DNA of 15,020 bases, from assembly GCA_944391155.1 (NCBI GenBank), contig CALXSO010000087.1:1-15020 (forward strand), given 5' to 3'. Shown one piece after another: positions 4,888 through 11,612 of this stretch. Under the pieces are notes generated by a model that made no database searches, was not told the DNA's origin, and saw only the letters and a list, made by a program, of their open reading frames with translations. Each line of letters begins with the position of its first letter. The stretch's first letter is position 1. A program made the translations under genes and the position numbers. The stretch is from an uncultured Clostridia bacterium (GTDB lineage: Bacteria > Bacillota > Clostridia > TANB77 > CAG-508).

Positions 4888-6501
4888 TTGGTAACAGGTA
4901 GCCTACAAATAAAAGGAATTTTCTATTATATAGTTTTAAATATGTATCCAAAAGGGACTCGTGAATTAAAATGGATTCCAACTCAAATAACTGTAAGTGG
5001 TAAAAAGAATGAATTAAAGGCTCAAAAATTATTATCAGATATACGTGTCTTATATGATAAAACAGCTAATATAGAAAACAAAAAAACTGCTGAGGAATTA
5101 CTTCAAGAAAAAAATAAGACTGTAGAAAAAGAAACATCTATTAATAATAGTATTTCTATTGAGAACTCAACATCTACTCCTTTAGTACTAGATAATACAC
5201 AATTAACTAGTGAAGAAGAACTAATAATTGTAAAATGCTTATCTTGTTGGTATGATATGCCAAAACAAGATATGATAACTTCTTTAATGAAAATTATTGA
5301 AGAAAATCCCAACATACATTTAATAAAGAAAATTATTACAGAATTAATTAATAAATTATCTAATGACCCACAAGAACAAAGATTAAAAAAAATGGGGTCA
5401 TACAGGGATATGTTATTTAGTGATTACATTAAAGAATGGCTAAAGTTTGTTGAAAATCAAGTTACTCCAAGTACTTATAAAGGATATTATGATTATTGTA
5501 ATGGTAGAATAATACCATATTTTGAAAATGAGGAAATATTATTAAGAGATATTAGTTTAGCTGATATATATAATTACATAGAATATCTTTATGGTGAAGG
5601 ATTAAAAGCTAATACAATAAAACATAATAGGTCAATTCTATCTTGTGTTCTTAATAGGGCTGTTGAACAGGAATTATTAGAATATAATTTTATACAAAAA
5701 TTAAAACCAATTAAATCTGATTATTATATTCCAAGTTTCTACAAACATGAAGAATTATTACATTTATTTGAAGTAGTCAAAGAAACAACAATTAGATTAC
5801 CTGTAATATTAGCAGCAGTTTATGGATTAAGACGTGAAGAAGTTCTAGGACTAAAATGGGATTGCATAGATTTCAAAAGAAAAACAATTACTATTAAACA
5901 TACTGTTCAAAGGTTCAAAGTTAATGGTGTAACTCAATTCGTTTTTAAAAATAAAACTAAGTCTCAATCTTCATATCGTACATTACCTTTATTTGATTTT
6001 ATTGCTGATTTATTACAAGAATATAAAAAAATTTATGCAGAATATAGAAAGATATTTGGAAAAACTTACAACAATAAATATAAAGATTATATATGTTTAA
6101 TGCCTAATGGAGAACTGATGAAACCAAACTATCTTACCCATACATTTGCTAAAATATTAGAGGATAACAATTTAAAACATATACGTCTACATGATTTAAG
6201 GCATTCATGTGCAACTTTATTAATTCAAAATAGAGTACCAATAAAAGAAATTCAAATATGGCTTGGACATTCAAATATTCAAACAACAATGATATATACA
6301 CATATGGATGAAAGTAATAAAGAAATATCAGCACAAGTATTAATAGATAAATTCCAATATATGATAGAAACAAAGAAGAATCAAATATACGAAATGAGTA
6401 AAGACGCATTAAATAATATTTACGAAACAAGTACAGAAAAGTTAAATAATTTTCAAAAAAAGAAAAAGTTGTTGCAACCGTCTCAAATTAACAACAACTA
6501 A
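4888..6501 (+). CDS. int: Tyrosine recombinase (phage/conjugative-element integrase)
   Basis: 537 residues, starting at TTG behind AAAGGAGGATTAA. Residues about 1-65 resemble the arm-type DNA-binding domain, with YPKGTRELKWIPTQITVSGK. About 170-265 is the SAM-like core-binding domain (FSDYIKEWLKFVENQVTPST). The catalytic domain is complete: R315 in AAVYGLRREE, a beta-hairpin lysine at 356/358 in FKNKTKSQSSYR, H435 and R438 in HDLRH, H461 in WLGH, and the nucleophile Y470 in TMIYTHMD. It is longer than the usual 380-400 residues, mainly through an extra region at about 65-168 and a C-terminal tail. It ends about 100 bases from the 3' end of tRNA-Leu, a standard target for such enzymes. Confidence 0.95.
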   Translation: MVTGSLQIKGIFYYIVLNMYPKGTRELKWIPTQITVSGKKNELKAQKLLSDIRVLYDKTANIENKKTAEELLQEKNKTVEKETSINNSISIENSTSTPLVLDNTQLTSEEELIIVKCLSCWYDMPKQDMITSLMKIIEENPNIHLIKKIITELINKLSNDPQEQRLKKMGSYRDMLFSDYIKEWLKFVENQVTPSTYKGYYDYCNGRIIPYFENEEILLRDISLADIYNYIEYLYGEGLKANTIKHNRSILSCVLNRAVEQELLEYNFIQKLKPIKSDYYIPSFYKHEELLHLFEVVKETTIRLPVILAAVYGLRREEVLGLKWDCIDFKRKTITIKHTVQRFKVNGVTQFVFKNKTKSQSSYRTLPLFDFIADLLQEYKKIYAEYRKIFGKTYNNKYKDYICLMPNGELMKPNYLTHTFAKILEDNNLKHIRLHDLRHSCATLLIQNRVPIKEIQIWLGHSNIQTTMIYTHMDESNKEISAQVLIDKFQYMIETKKNQIYEMSKDALNNIYETSTEKLNNFQKKKKLLQPSQINNN

Positions 6502-6604
6502 TTTCTAAAATTCTAAAAAGTGTTAGAAAATTTTATCAATTTTGTTAGAAAATTTATAAAATTTCCTGTATATTTAATTTCTCATAAAGGCTTAAAACCT
6601 TTAT

Positions 6605-6688
6605 TGGTGCGGATGAAGGGACTCGAACCCCCACGCCGTTGGCACTGGTTCCTAAGACCAGCGCGTCTACCAGTTCCGCCACATCCGC
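6605..6688 (-). tRNA. tRNA-Leu (anticodon UAG)
   Basis: On the minus strand GCGGATG (6682-6688) pairs with CATCCGC (6609-6615), followed by discriminator A and an encoded CCA (6605-6607). The anticodon arm CTGGT-CTTAGGA-ACCAG gives anticodon UAG (leucine). There is a long variable arm as in class II tRNAs and the T arm has GGTTCGAGTCC. The gene is intact. Its 3' end faces the integrase gene, which marks it as the likely attachment site of the element on the left. Confidence 0.95.
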
Positions 6689-6705
6689 AAATGGTTAACA
6701 TAGGT

Positions 6706-6734
6706 ATAATAACATTTATGCAAATAATTGTCAA
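6706..6734 (-). promoter_or_regulatory. Promoter of tRNA-Leu
   Basis: On the minus strand TTGACA (6729-6734), 17 bases, TATTAT (6706-6711), about 18 bases before the mature 5' end of tRNA-Leu. The -35 box overlaps the end of the biotin ligase gene. Confidence 0.7.
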
Positions 6735-7321
6735 GTATTGAAGAGTAATTTTTTAATTAAAATTTCTAAATTGTTTATAATATGTGCTATTATATCTTCT
6801 CGAATAAAATCTTGTTTTAATTCTTTTTTTAAAGATGTAGCAACATTTATAATTTCTTCTGGAAAAAGTTCTTGATTAACGTTAAAACCAATGCTTATAT
6901 ATAATTCCTTTACAGTAACTCCTAAGGTTTTAGCTTCGGTTAAGATTCCACATATTTTTTTATTATTAATTAATAAGTCATTAGGTTCTTTTATATTTAA
7001 CTCACAATTATATAAATCTTTTATAGCAGTTTTTATGCAATTTGCAATTTCTATTGTAAAATTTTTAAATTTACTTATGTTACAATTAGGAAATATTAAT
7101 AAAGTCATCATTATATTTTTGTATGGTTCGGAATACCATTTTTTGCCATTAGTTCCAATTCCATTACTTTGATTTTCAGTAATAATCAGCCTTGATGTTT
7201 TTTCTTTTAATTTTGTAGATGTTTGTTTTGCGAAAATATGTGTTGAATTTAATTGTTGGTAATATTCTATAATATTTATAAAGTTTCTATTAGTGTTATT
7301 TTTTATATTATTAATATTCAT
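6731..7321 (-). CDS. birA: Biotin--[acetyl-CoA-carboxylase] ligase, monofunctional type
   Basis: 196 residues. The enzyme attaches biotin to carboxylase carrier domains through biotinyl-AMP in the cytoplasm. Family blocks are present in order: an N-terminal strand-helix with STHIFAK, the nucleotide/biotin loop TENQSNGIGTNGKKW, IKEPNDLLINNKKICGILTE (family IKWPNDi...KiaGIL.E) and the SIGFNVNQ strand, then ATSLKKEL. There is no N-terminal HTH, so it is not a repressor, and the usual C-terminal SH3-like domain is short or missing. Two usual residues differ: the GRGRxGR loop reads GIGTNGKK, and KWPND reads KEPND. Start ATG with AAAGGAT before it; an extended -10 (TGCTATAAA) lies upstream at 7370-7378. 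Confidence 0.85.
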   Translation of the reverse strand: MNINNIKNNTNRNFINIIEYYQQLNSTHIFAKQTSTKLKEKTSRLIITENQSNGIGTNGKKWYSEPYKNIMMTLLIFPNCNISKFKNFTIEIANCIKTAIKDLYNCELNIKEPNDLLINNKKICGILTEAKTLGVTVKELYISIGFNVNQELFPEEIINVATSLKKELKQDFIREDIIAHIINNLEILIKKLLFNT

Positions 7322-7423
7322 TTTTTATCCTTTTCAAATTTTTCTATTTTTGTTTGTAAAATTAAAAAATTTATAGCAATTATTTCATACTGTATTTTAG
7401 GTAATTTTTATTTTTATAAAGCA

Positions 7424-7452
7424 TATTGAAAAAATATTTATATTTTTCAATA
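7424..7452. repeat. AT-only hairpin between divergent genes
   Basis: TATTGAAAAA (7424-7433) pairs with TTTTTCAATA (7443-7452). It lies between the divergent biotin ligase and membrane protein genes. No gene is seen in 7322-7580. It could be an operator or an mRNA leader hairpin. Confidence 0.3.
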
Positions 7453-7501
7453 AAATCCTTTTAATAGTTTACTATACTTTTTATCATAGTTCAAGCTAAA
7501 A

Positions 7502-7530
7502 TTGTTAAAATTATTATATGGTTCTATAAA
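7502..7530 (+). promoter_or_regulatory. Promoter of the TIGR04086-type gene
   Basis: TTGTTA (7502-7507), 17 bases, TATAAA (7525-7530), followed after about 50 bases by the start codon at 7581. Confidence 0.5.
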
Positions 7531-7580
7531 TAAATCAAATATAATAAAATGTAATAATAATGAGTAGGAGGTATTTTATT

Positions 7581-7967
7581 ATGGAACCTGTTAATATTCC
7601 AGATAAGAATAATTTAAAAGGTATTATAAAAGGAGTTTTAATTTCATATATATTTACTATTATAATGTGTGTGATTTTTGCGATAATTCTTACATATACT
7701 AATTTACAAGAAAATGCCATAACACCTGTTATTATAATAATTACTGCTATTAGTATATTTGTTGGTAGCACAATAGGTAATTACAAAATTCAAAGAAACG
7801 GATTAATTAATGGTGCATTAGTAGGATTTATTTATATTGTAACAATATATTTGATTTCTAGTATATTGAATGGATATTTTACGTTAAATATTGCTTCAAT
7901 TATTATGATTGTATTATCAATTTTATTTGGAACTTTAGGTGGAATTATTGCAGTAAATAGAAAATAA
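7581..7967 (+). CDS. TIGR04086-family membrane protein
   Basis: 128 residues with four hydrophobic segments at about 14-37 (IIKGVLISYIFTIIMCVIFA), 47-63, 73-95 and 100-125, the last with FGTLGGIIAVNRK. Size, four-helix layout and the glycine-rich final helix fit the TIGR04086 (YrzE-like) family of clostridial membrane proteins of unknown function. An earlier ATG at 7560 is in frame, but the ribosome binding site TAGGAGGT (7565-7572) lies between them, so 7581 is the true start. The gene stands alone, divergent from the biotin ligase gene. Confidence 0.75.
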   Translation: MEPVNIPDKNNLKGIIKGVLISYIFTIIMCVIFAIILTYTNLQENAITPVIIIITAISIFVGSTIGNYKIQRNGLINGALVGFIYIVTIYLISSILNGYFTLNIASIIMIVLSILFGTLGGIIAVNRK

Positions 7968-8030
7968 TATGCAATAATAGAGCTTTATGCAACTAAAAGA
8001 GGAGATTGAGCTTGTACAGTAACTGTTTGT

Positions 8031-8187
8031 GTTACAATTTCAGTGTAAAATAAAGGGAAACGACTGAAATGTTGATATATAAATACTTTTTGTAAAAAAG
8101 TTTTAGGTCTACATATTAATCTTTAACAAAAAATATTTATATATCAATATTTTGGTCGTTTCTACAAAATTTAGTCTGATCAGTAAT
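8031..8187. mobile_element. MITE-like element, copy 1
   Basis: 157 bases that are almost wholly an inverted repeat. GTTAC..TTTCAG at the left matches CTGATCAGTAAT at the right, and further in GAAACGAC...GTTGATATATAAATA (left) matches its complement (right), about 50 bases per arm. Flanks are CTGTTTGT (8023-8030) and TTGTTTGT (8188-8195), an 8-base target duplication with one change. No coding capacity. The same ends and inner core recur at 10974-11126. Confidence 0.7.
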
Positions 8188-8227
8188 TTGTTTGTCGAAT
8201 TTTGCGATGACTTCTTGTGAATTTTTA

Positions 8228-8256
8228 TTGACAAGTTAGTATTTTAAAACTATAAT
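8228..8256 (+). promoter_or_regulatory. Consensus promoter of the TasA/SipW-like cluster
   Basis: TTGACA (8228-8233), 17 bases, TATAAT (8251-8256), a perfect SigA consensus. The untranslated leader to the start at 8476 would be about 210 nt and contains the tandem repeats at 8361-8418. Confidence 0.7.
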
Positions 8257-8360
8257 GAATTTACATTTTCATATTTTTATTAAATTTGATTCTAAAAAAT
8301 ATTATCTTATTTTTTTGTGTTTTTCATTAAATTTTATTCAAATATTTATTCAAAAGCTTT

Positions 8361-8418
8361 CATAAAAATATAAATCCATCACATAAAATATAAAACCATT
8401 ACATTAAAATATAAAAGG
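8361..8418 (+). repeat. Three imperfect tandem repeats of about 20 bp
   Basis: Units begin at 8361 (CATAAAAATATAAATCCATC), 8382 (CATAAAATATAAAACCATTA) and 8402 (CATTAAAATATAAAAGG). The period of 20-21 bases is two helical turns, so all copies face the same side of the DNA. They lie inside the 5' leader of the TasA-like gene. They may be protein-binding sites or an mRNA feature. Confidence 0.5.
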
Positions 8419-8475
8419 ATTTAATTCTTACGAAATCAAGCAGATAGAACAGAATTAAGAAATGGAGGAGATGAA

Positions 8476-9060
8476 TTGAGTAAAAGAAAGAAAATAATTA
8501 TTATTGCAATAATTTTATTAGCATTAGGACTTTTATTTATAGGAGGGAATACTTTTTCAAAACAAGTGACAGAAGTTAAAGGTAAAGGTGTAGCAAATGT
8601 TGCAAATTGGAGTTTTAAAGTAAATAATAATGAAGCTCAGATACAAACGATAAATCTAGCATCAAATAATAACAAAAATTTGACAGATAATAAAATAGCA
8701 CCAGGAACTTCTGGTAACTTTCAAATTAAAATAAATGCAGAGGGTGCTGAAGTAGGGATTAATTATAAAATTAGTTTTATAAATGAGACTAATAAGCCAC
8801 AAAATTTATTTTTTATATACAATGATAAAAAGTATAAAAATATTACAGAAATGGAAAAAGATTTAACTGGTACAATTGATGCAACCACAGGAGAAAAAGA
8901 GAAAAATATAGAAATATATTGGGAATGGCCTTATGAAACCATGATAGATGGGGATAGTTCAGTAAATGATAAAATAGATACACAAGATTCAAAAAATATA
9001 AAAGAATATACATTTGATATAAAAGTAGAAGGGGTACAAATTTTGCCACAAACAAGTTAG
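8476..9060 (+). CDS. TasA/camelysin-like secreted fibre protein
   Basis: 194 residues, start TTG with GGAGGAG six bases upstream (the ATG at 8471 meets a stop at once). Residues 1-6 are basic and 7-24 hydrophobic (IIIIAIILLALGLLFIGGNT), a signal peptide. The mature start VKGKGVANVANWSFKVNN is typical of TasA/camelysin-like proteins in clostridia, and an extended beta-sandwich region follows (APGTSGNFQIKINAEGAEV). TasA proteins form extracellular fibres and are cut by the special signal peptidase SipW, which is encoded directly downstream with a 9-base gap. It is shorter than Bacillus TasA (about 260). Fibre formation is inferred from family and context. Confidence 0.7.
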   Translation: MSKRKKIIIIAIILLALGLLFIGGNTFSKQVTEVKGKGVANVANWSFKVNNNEAQIQTINLASNNNKNLTDNKIAPGTSGNFQIKINAEGAEVGINYKISFINETNKPQNLFFIYNDKKYKNITEMEKDLTGTIDATTGEKEKNIEIYWEWPYETMIDGDSSVNDKIDTQDSKNIKEYTFDIKVEGVQILPQTS

Positions 9061-9069
9061 GATGATAAG

Positions 9070-9459
9070 ATGAAAAATATAATAAAAAGCGATTGGATTC
9101 TAATTTTTTCAATAATTTTTTTAATCATTGTTTTATTTCTGAAAATTTATTTTCCAAATAAAAAAATTCAGCCATTTGGAATGACTATATTAAAAGTTTC
9201 ATCTGATAGTATGAAACCAGTATTAAAAAAAGGTGATTATATATTAATAAGAAAGCAAAATAATTATGAAGTAGGTGACATTATTACATATATAATTGAA
9301 GAAAATTGCTTAGTTACACATAGAATTATAGAAAAATATGAAAATGTCTTTATTACAAAAGGGGATAATAATAATGTTAAAGATTCAAAAGAAATAACTA
9401 TCGAAAAAATATTGGGAAAACTTGTATTTTGCTTTAGGAAAGGAGATGAATATATATAA
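9070..9459 (+). CDS. sipW: SipW-type (ER-type) signal peptidase I
   Basis: 129 residues with one N-terminal membrane helix (about 9-28). The catalytic serine S47 lies in SSDSMKPVLKKGD, and the second active-site block VTHRI has H84, not the lysine of ordinary bacterial signal peptidases. GDNNNVKD supplies the acidic residue (D99 or D105). The Ser-His-Asp type is that of SipW and of archaeal/ER signal peptidases. It is shorter than Bacillus SipW (about 190) and lacks a clear second membrane helix. Location between two secreted proteins of TasA-like design makes these its likely substrates. Its stop overlaps the probable AUA start of the next gene. Confidence 0.9.
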   Translation: MKNIIKSDWILIFSIIFLIIVLFLKIYFPNKKIQPFGMTILKVSSDSMKPVLKKGDYILIRKQNNYEVGDIITYIIEENCLVTHRIIEKYENVFITKGDNNNVKDSKEITIEKILGKLVFCFRKGDEYI

Positions 9460-9956
9460 AACTAAATAAAAAAATTGAAGATAAGAAGATTACTATAGCA
9501 ACAATAATTTTTATGATTATAGTTTTATTTTTTGCAGGACATAGTATGGGAAAGGGCTTTGTTCAAATAGTAATATATTCAAAATCAGAAATTGCACAAC
9601 CAATTATAGATGTTAAATCTGATTCTAAAATAAATATTACAAATTTAAATAGTGTTGGTGAATATAATTTTACTGTATTAAATTATAATGAAGATAAGGT
9701 ATCTCAGGTAGATTTAAAATATTTCTTAAGAATAGAAGCAAATGTTGATGACAGTATTAAGTTTAATTTGTATAAAAACGGGGAAGAAATCAGTTTAAAT
9801 GAAAATAACTCTGAAGAAAGTGTACTAGAAAAAGGAAAAAGGCAGGAGGACAGATATTTGTTGAAAATAGTATATGAGAATAACAATAAAATCAAATTAG
9901 AAGATATGATAGAGAAAGTACGAATTAAGGTTCAAGCAGAACAACAGAACATATGA
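9456..9956 (+). CDS. Small TasA-like secreted protein with probable AUA start
   Basis: The frame is open from 9450. From ATA at 9456 the protein has 166 residues, beginning (M)KLNKKIEDKKITIATIIFMI and continuing IVLFFAGHSMGKGF, a complete signal peptide. The only ATG near (9513) lies inside the hydrophobic stretch, has no ribosome binding site, and would remove the basic part. AAAGGAGA (9439-9446) precedes the ATA, and ATAA forms a 4-base overlap with the stop of sipW, the position where ATGA is usual. The mature region (NSVGEYNFTVLNYNEDKVSQ) has the beta-sandwich style of TasA-like proteins. A shorter 147-residue form from 9513 is the alternative. Confidence 0.65.
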   Translation: MKLNKKIEDKKITIATIIFMIIVLFFAGHSMGKGFVQIVIYSKSEIAQPIIDVKSDSKINITNLNSVGEYNFTVLNYNEDKVSQVDLKYFLRIEANVDDSIKFNLYKNGEEISLNENNSEESVLEKGKRQEDRYLLKIVYENNNKIKLEDMIEKVRIKVQAEQQNI

Positions 9957-9958
9957 GG

Positions 9959-9983
9959 AAAATAAACTGTCTGGTTTTATTTT
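9959..9983 (+). terminator. Weak hairpin after the SipW cluster
   Basis: AAAATAAAC (9959-9967) pairs with GTTTTATTTT (9974-9983) with one bulge, followed by TT. It could act as a partial terminator before the gene at 10098. Confidence 0.3.
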
Positions 9984-10097
9984 TAATAAATCCTCTAATT
10001 GAGAACAACAAAAAATATGAAAAATAAACCGATGTCACAATATTTTTTTCAAATTAATCTAATAAGTTTAAAATTTTACCATATGGGGTGATGAATT

Positions 10098-10928
10098 TTG
10101 ATAAAAAAAATAGTATTAATATTATTAATATTTTTTATGATGATAAATAGTTATGCATGTGCGAAATATATTTTTTATTATGAATTAGATGTTGCAGACT
10201 TGTATATAGATAGAACAAAGCCAGTTATAGAACTAGTTAATATATTAAATACAAATAAAAATTATGAAAAATATGCTAATAAAACACATAAAATAACTGT
10301 AAGAATTGAGATAAAAGAAAAGAATTTAGGAGAAGATGAAATAAAAAAAGAAGAAGTTTTAATAATGATTGATGAGAAAGAAGTAAATAACTATGGAATC
10401 AATATAAAGGAGATAGAAAAAACGAAGCAAGGAGTCATTTATGATATAGAATTAACAAACTTAAATTTTAATGGATTATTAAAGATTAAATTTATAGAAG
10501 GATCAATAATTGATAAGGCAAATTTAAAAAATGAAGAAAAGGTAATAAATACAGAAATATTATTAGATAATGTTGCACCAGTTGGAAGTTTTAAGCAAGA
10601 GATAAGTAATGAAGGAGCAATAATGGGAATAATACAGCTGAATGAAGAAATAAGAAATGTTGAAGGATGGAGTTTATCAAACGATAGAAAAAAATTAATA
10701 AATCAATTTCTTGAAAATAAATATTATAAATTAGTAATAAGTGATTATGCAGGCAATACATTTGATGTCGAATTTAATGTAAATAGTATAGCAAATACAA
10801 CTACTATACAAAACTCAAATAATTTAGAAAATGCTGAAAATGAGGATGACATTAATAAGAAAGCAGCACTTATATTGCTTGATTGTTTAACTAAATTTGG
10901 CCAATGGTGTAGTGGAAATACAAATTAA
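10098..10928 (+). CDS. Secreted protein with Ig-like domain(s)
   Basis: 276 residues from TTG at 10098, preceded by GGGGTG. The ATG at 10091 gives a different, short frame. Residues 3-22 are a signal sequence (KKIVLILLIFFMMINSYACA), probably cut after ACA. RTKPVIELVNI...THKITVRIEIKEKNLGEDEI and the later KYYKLVISDYAGNTFDVEF are typical of bacterial Ig-like modules (the DYAGN turn is diagnostic of this class). The C-terminus (AALILLDCLTKFGQWCSGNTN) is unusual, with two cysteines and no sorting signal. It lies 141 bases after the SipW cluster, same strand, and is probably another surface or matrix protein. Exact partner unknown. Confidence 0.65.
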   Translation: MIKKIVLILLIFFMMINSYACAKYIFYYELDVADLYIDRTKPVIELVNILNTNKNYEKYANKTHKITVRIEIKEKNLGEDEIKKEEVLIMIDEKEVNNYGINIKEIEKTKQGVIYDIELTNLNFNGLLKIKFIEGSIIDKANLKNEEKVINTEILLDNVAPVGSFKQEISNEGAIMGIIQLNEEIRNVEGWSLSNDRKKLINQFLENKYYKLVISDYAGNTFDVEFNVNSIANTTTIQNSNNLENAENEDDINKKAALILLDCLTKFGQWCSGNTN

Positions 10929-10973
10929 ATGATCAGCTTACCTATATGCTATACTGAATTATAATATTTTATA

Positions 10974-11126
10974 GTTATGATTTAGACTTCATTTTGTAGG
11001 GCAGTCTGAAAGGTTGATATGTAAGTATTTTTGTTAAAGACCAATAGGAAGAATTAAAGCTTTTTTTAAAAATATTTATATATCAACCTTTCAGATGGAT
11101 TATTTTATTCTATACTGGATAGTAAG
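10974..11126. mobile_element. MITE-like element, copy 2
   Basis: 153 bases, mostly inverted repeat: CTGAAAGGTTGATATGTAAG (from 11006) matches the complement of 11075-11094, with ends GTTATGATTTAG (left) and CTGGATAGTAAG (right). The distance from each end to the CTGAAA core is 32 bases on both sides, the same as in the left arm of copy 1. No clear target duplication is left, so this copy may be older. Confidence 0.65.
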
Positions 11127-11264
11127 GGATTTATTATTCAGCTCTATGACTTTTTATTATATTTACAAAATAATAAATTATTAAAAATTGCTTAAAACTT
11201 TTTATATTCGATTTTTATTAATATAATTTTTAAAATGCATTTAGAACTGAGTAGCAAAGGGATA

Positions 11265-11383
11265 GTTACTGTTCAGTATAAAAACTTGTTTGTAGGCTAA
11301 GATCCATTATAAGGCTTTTTTATAGAAAATTAAACTTTACCCACATTGAATATCAATAAATTTAACCTAGTCTGAACAGTAAC
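11265..11383. mobile_element. MITE-like element, copy 3, with intact 8-bp target duplication
   Basis: Ends GTTACTGTTCAG (11265-11276) and CTGAACAGTAAC (11372-11383) are perfect inverted repeats. AAGGGATA occurs directly on both sides (11257-11264 and 11384-11391), a perfect 8-base target duplication. The inner part is not the long palindrome of copies 1 and 2, so this is a sub-type sharing the same ends. It lies just upstream of the tRNA-Gln promoter. Eight-base duplications occur with several IS families; I cannot assign the parent. Confidence 0.8.
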
Positions 11384-11422
11384 AAGGGATAAATATAAAG
11401 TTCAAAAAATTTGCATAAAAGC

Positions 11423-11451
11423 TCGACAAACACAAAAAAAAGTGATAATAT
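11423..11451 (+). promoter_or_regulatory. Promoter of tRNA-Gln
   Basis: TCGACA (11423-11428), 17 bases, TAATAT (11446-11451), 16 bases before the mature 5' end. Confidence 0.6.
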
Positions 11452-11467
11452 AGAAAAAGATTTATAT

Positions 11468-11542
11468 TGGGGTGTCGCCAAGTGGTAAGGCAACCGGCTC
11501 TGACCCGGTCATTCGTAAGTTCGAATCTTACCACCCCAGCCA
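11468..11542 (+). tRNA. tRNA-Gln (anticodon CUG)
   Basis: TGGGGTG pairs over 7 bp with CACCCCA, followed by G and an encoded CCA. The anticodon arm ACCGG-CTCTGAC-CCGGT gives anticodon CUG (glutamine, CAG codons). The D arm has GCCAAGTGGTAAGGC and the T arm GTTCGAAT, both standard for bacterial tRNA-Gln. In such AT-rich genomes UUG is the main glutamine anticodon, so this is probably the minor isoacceptor. Confidence 0.95.
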
Positions 11543-11612
11543 AAAACTTTATTTGAACAAAAAATTTCACCTATGAGTAATATATCCAACTAAATAAATA
11601 TAGGAGGAACTA

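Noticed and set aside
4951..4962. AAGGGACTCG shared with the T arm of tRNA-Leu, considered as an att copy
   Set aside because: Only 10 bases match, it lies inside the integrase coding sequence (KGTREL), and an att site should be at the other end of the element.
6520..6741. Plus-strand open frame ending in the biotin ligase gene
   Set aside because: It runs through the complement of tRNA-Leu; the apparent protein segment VRMKGLEPPRRWHWFLRPARLP is the well-known false translation of a tRNA.
11367..11570. Minus-strand open frame across tRNA-Gln
   Set aside because: It is the translated complement of the tRNA (GVVRFELTNDRVRAGCLTTWRH) and part of MITE copy 3.
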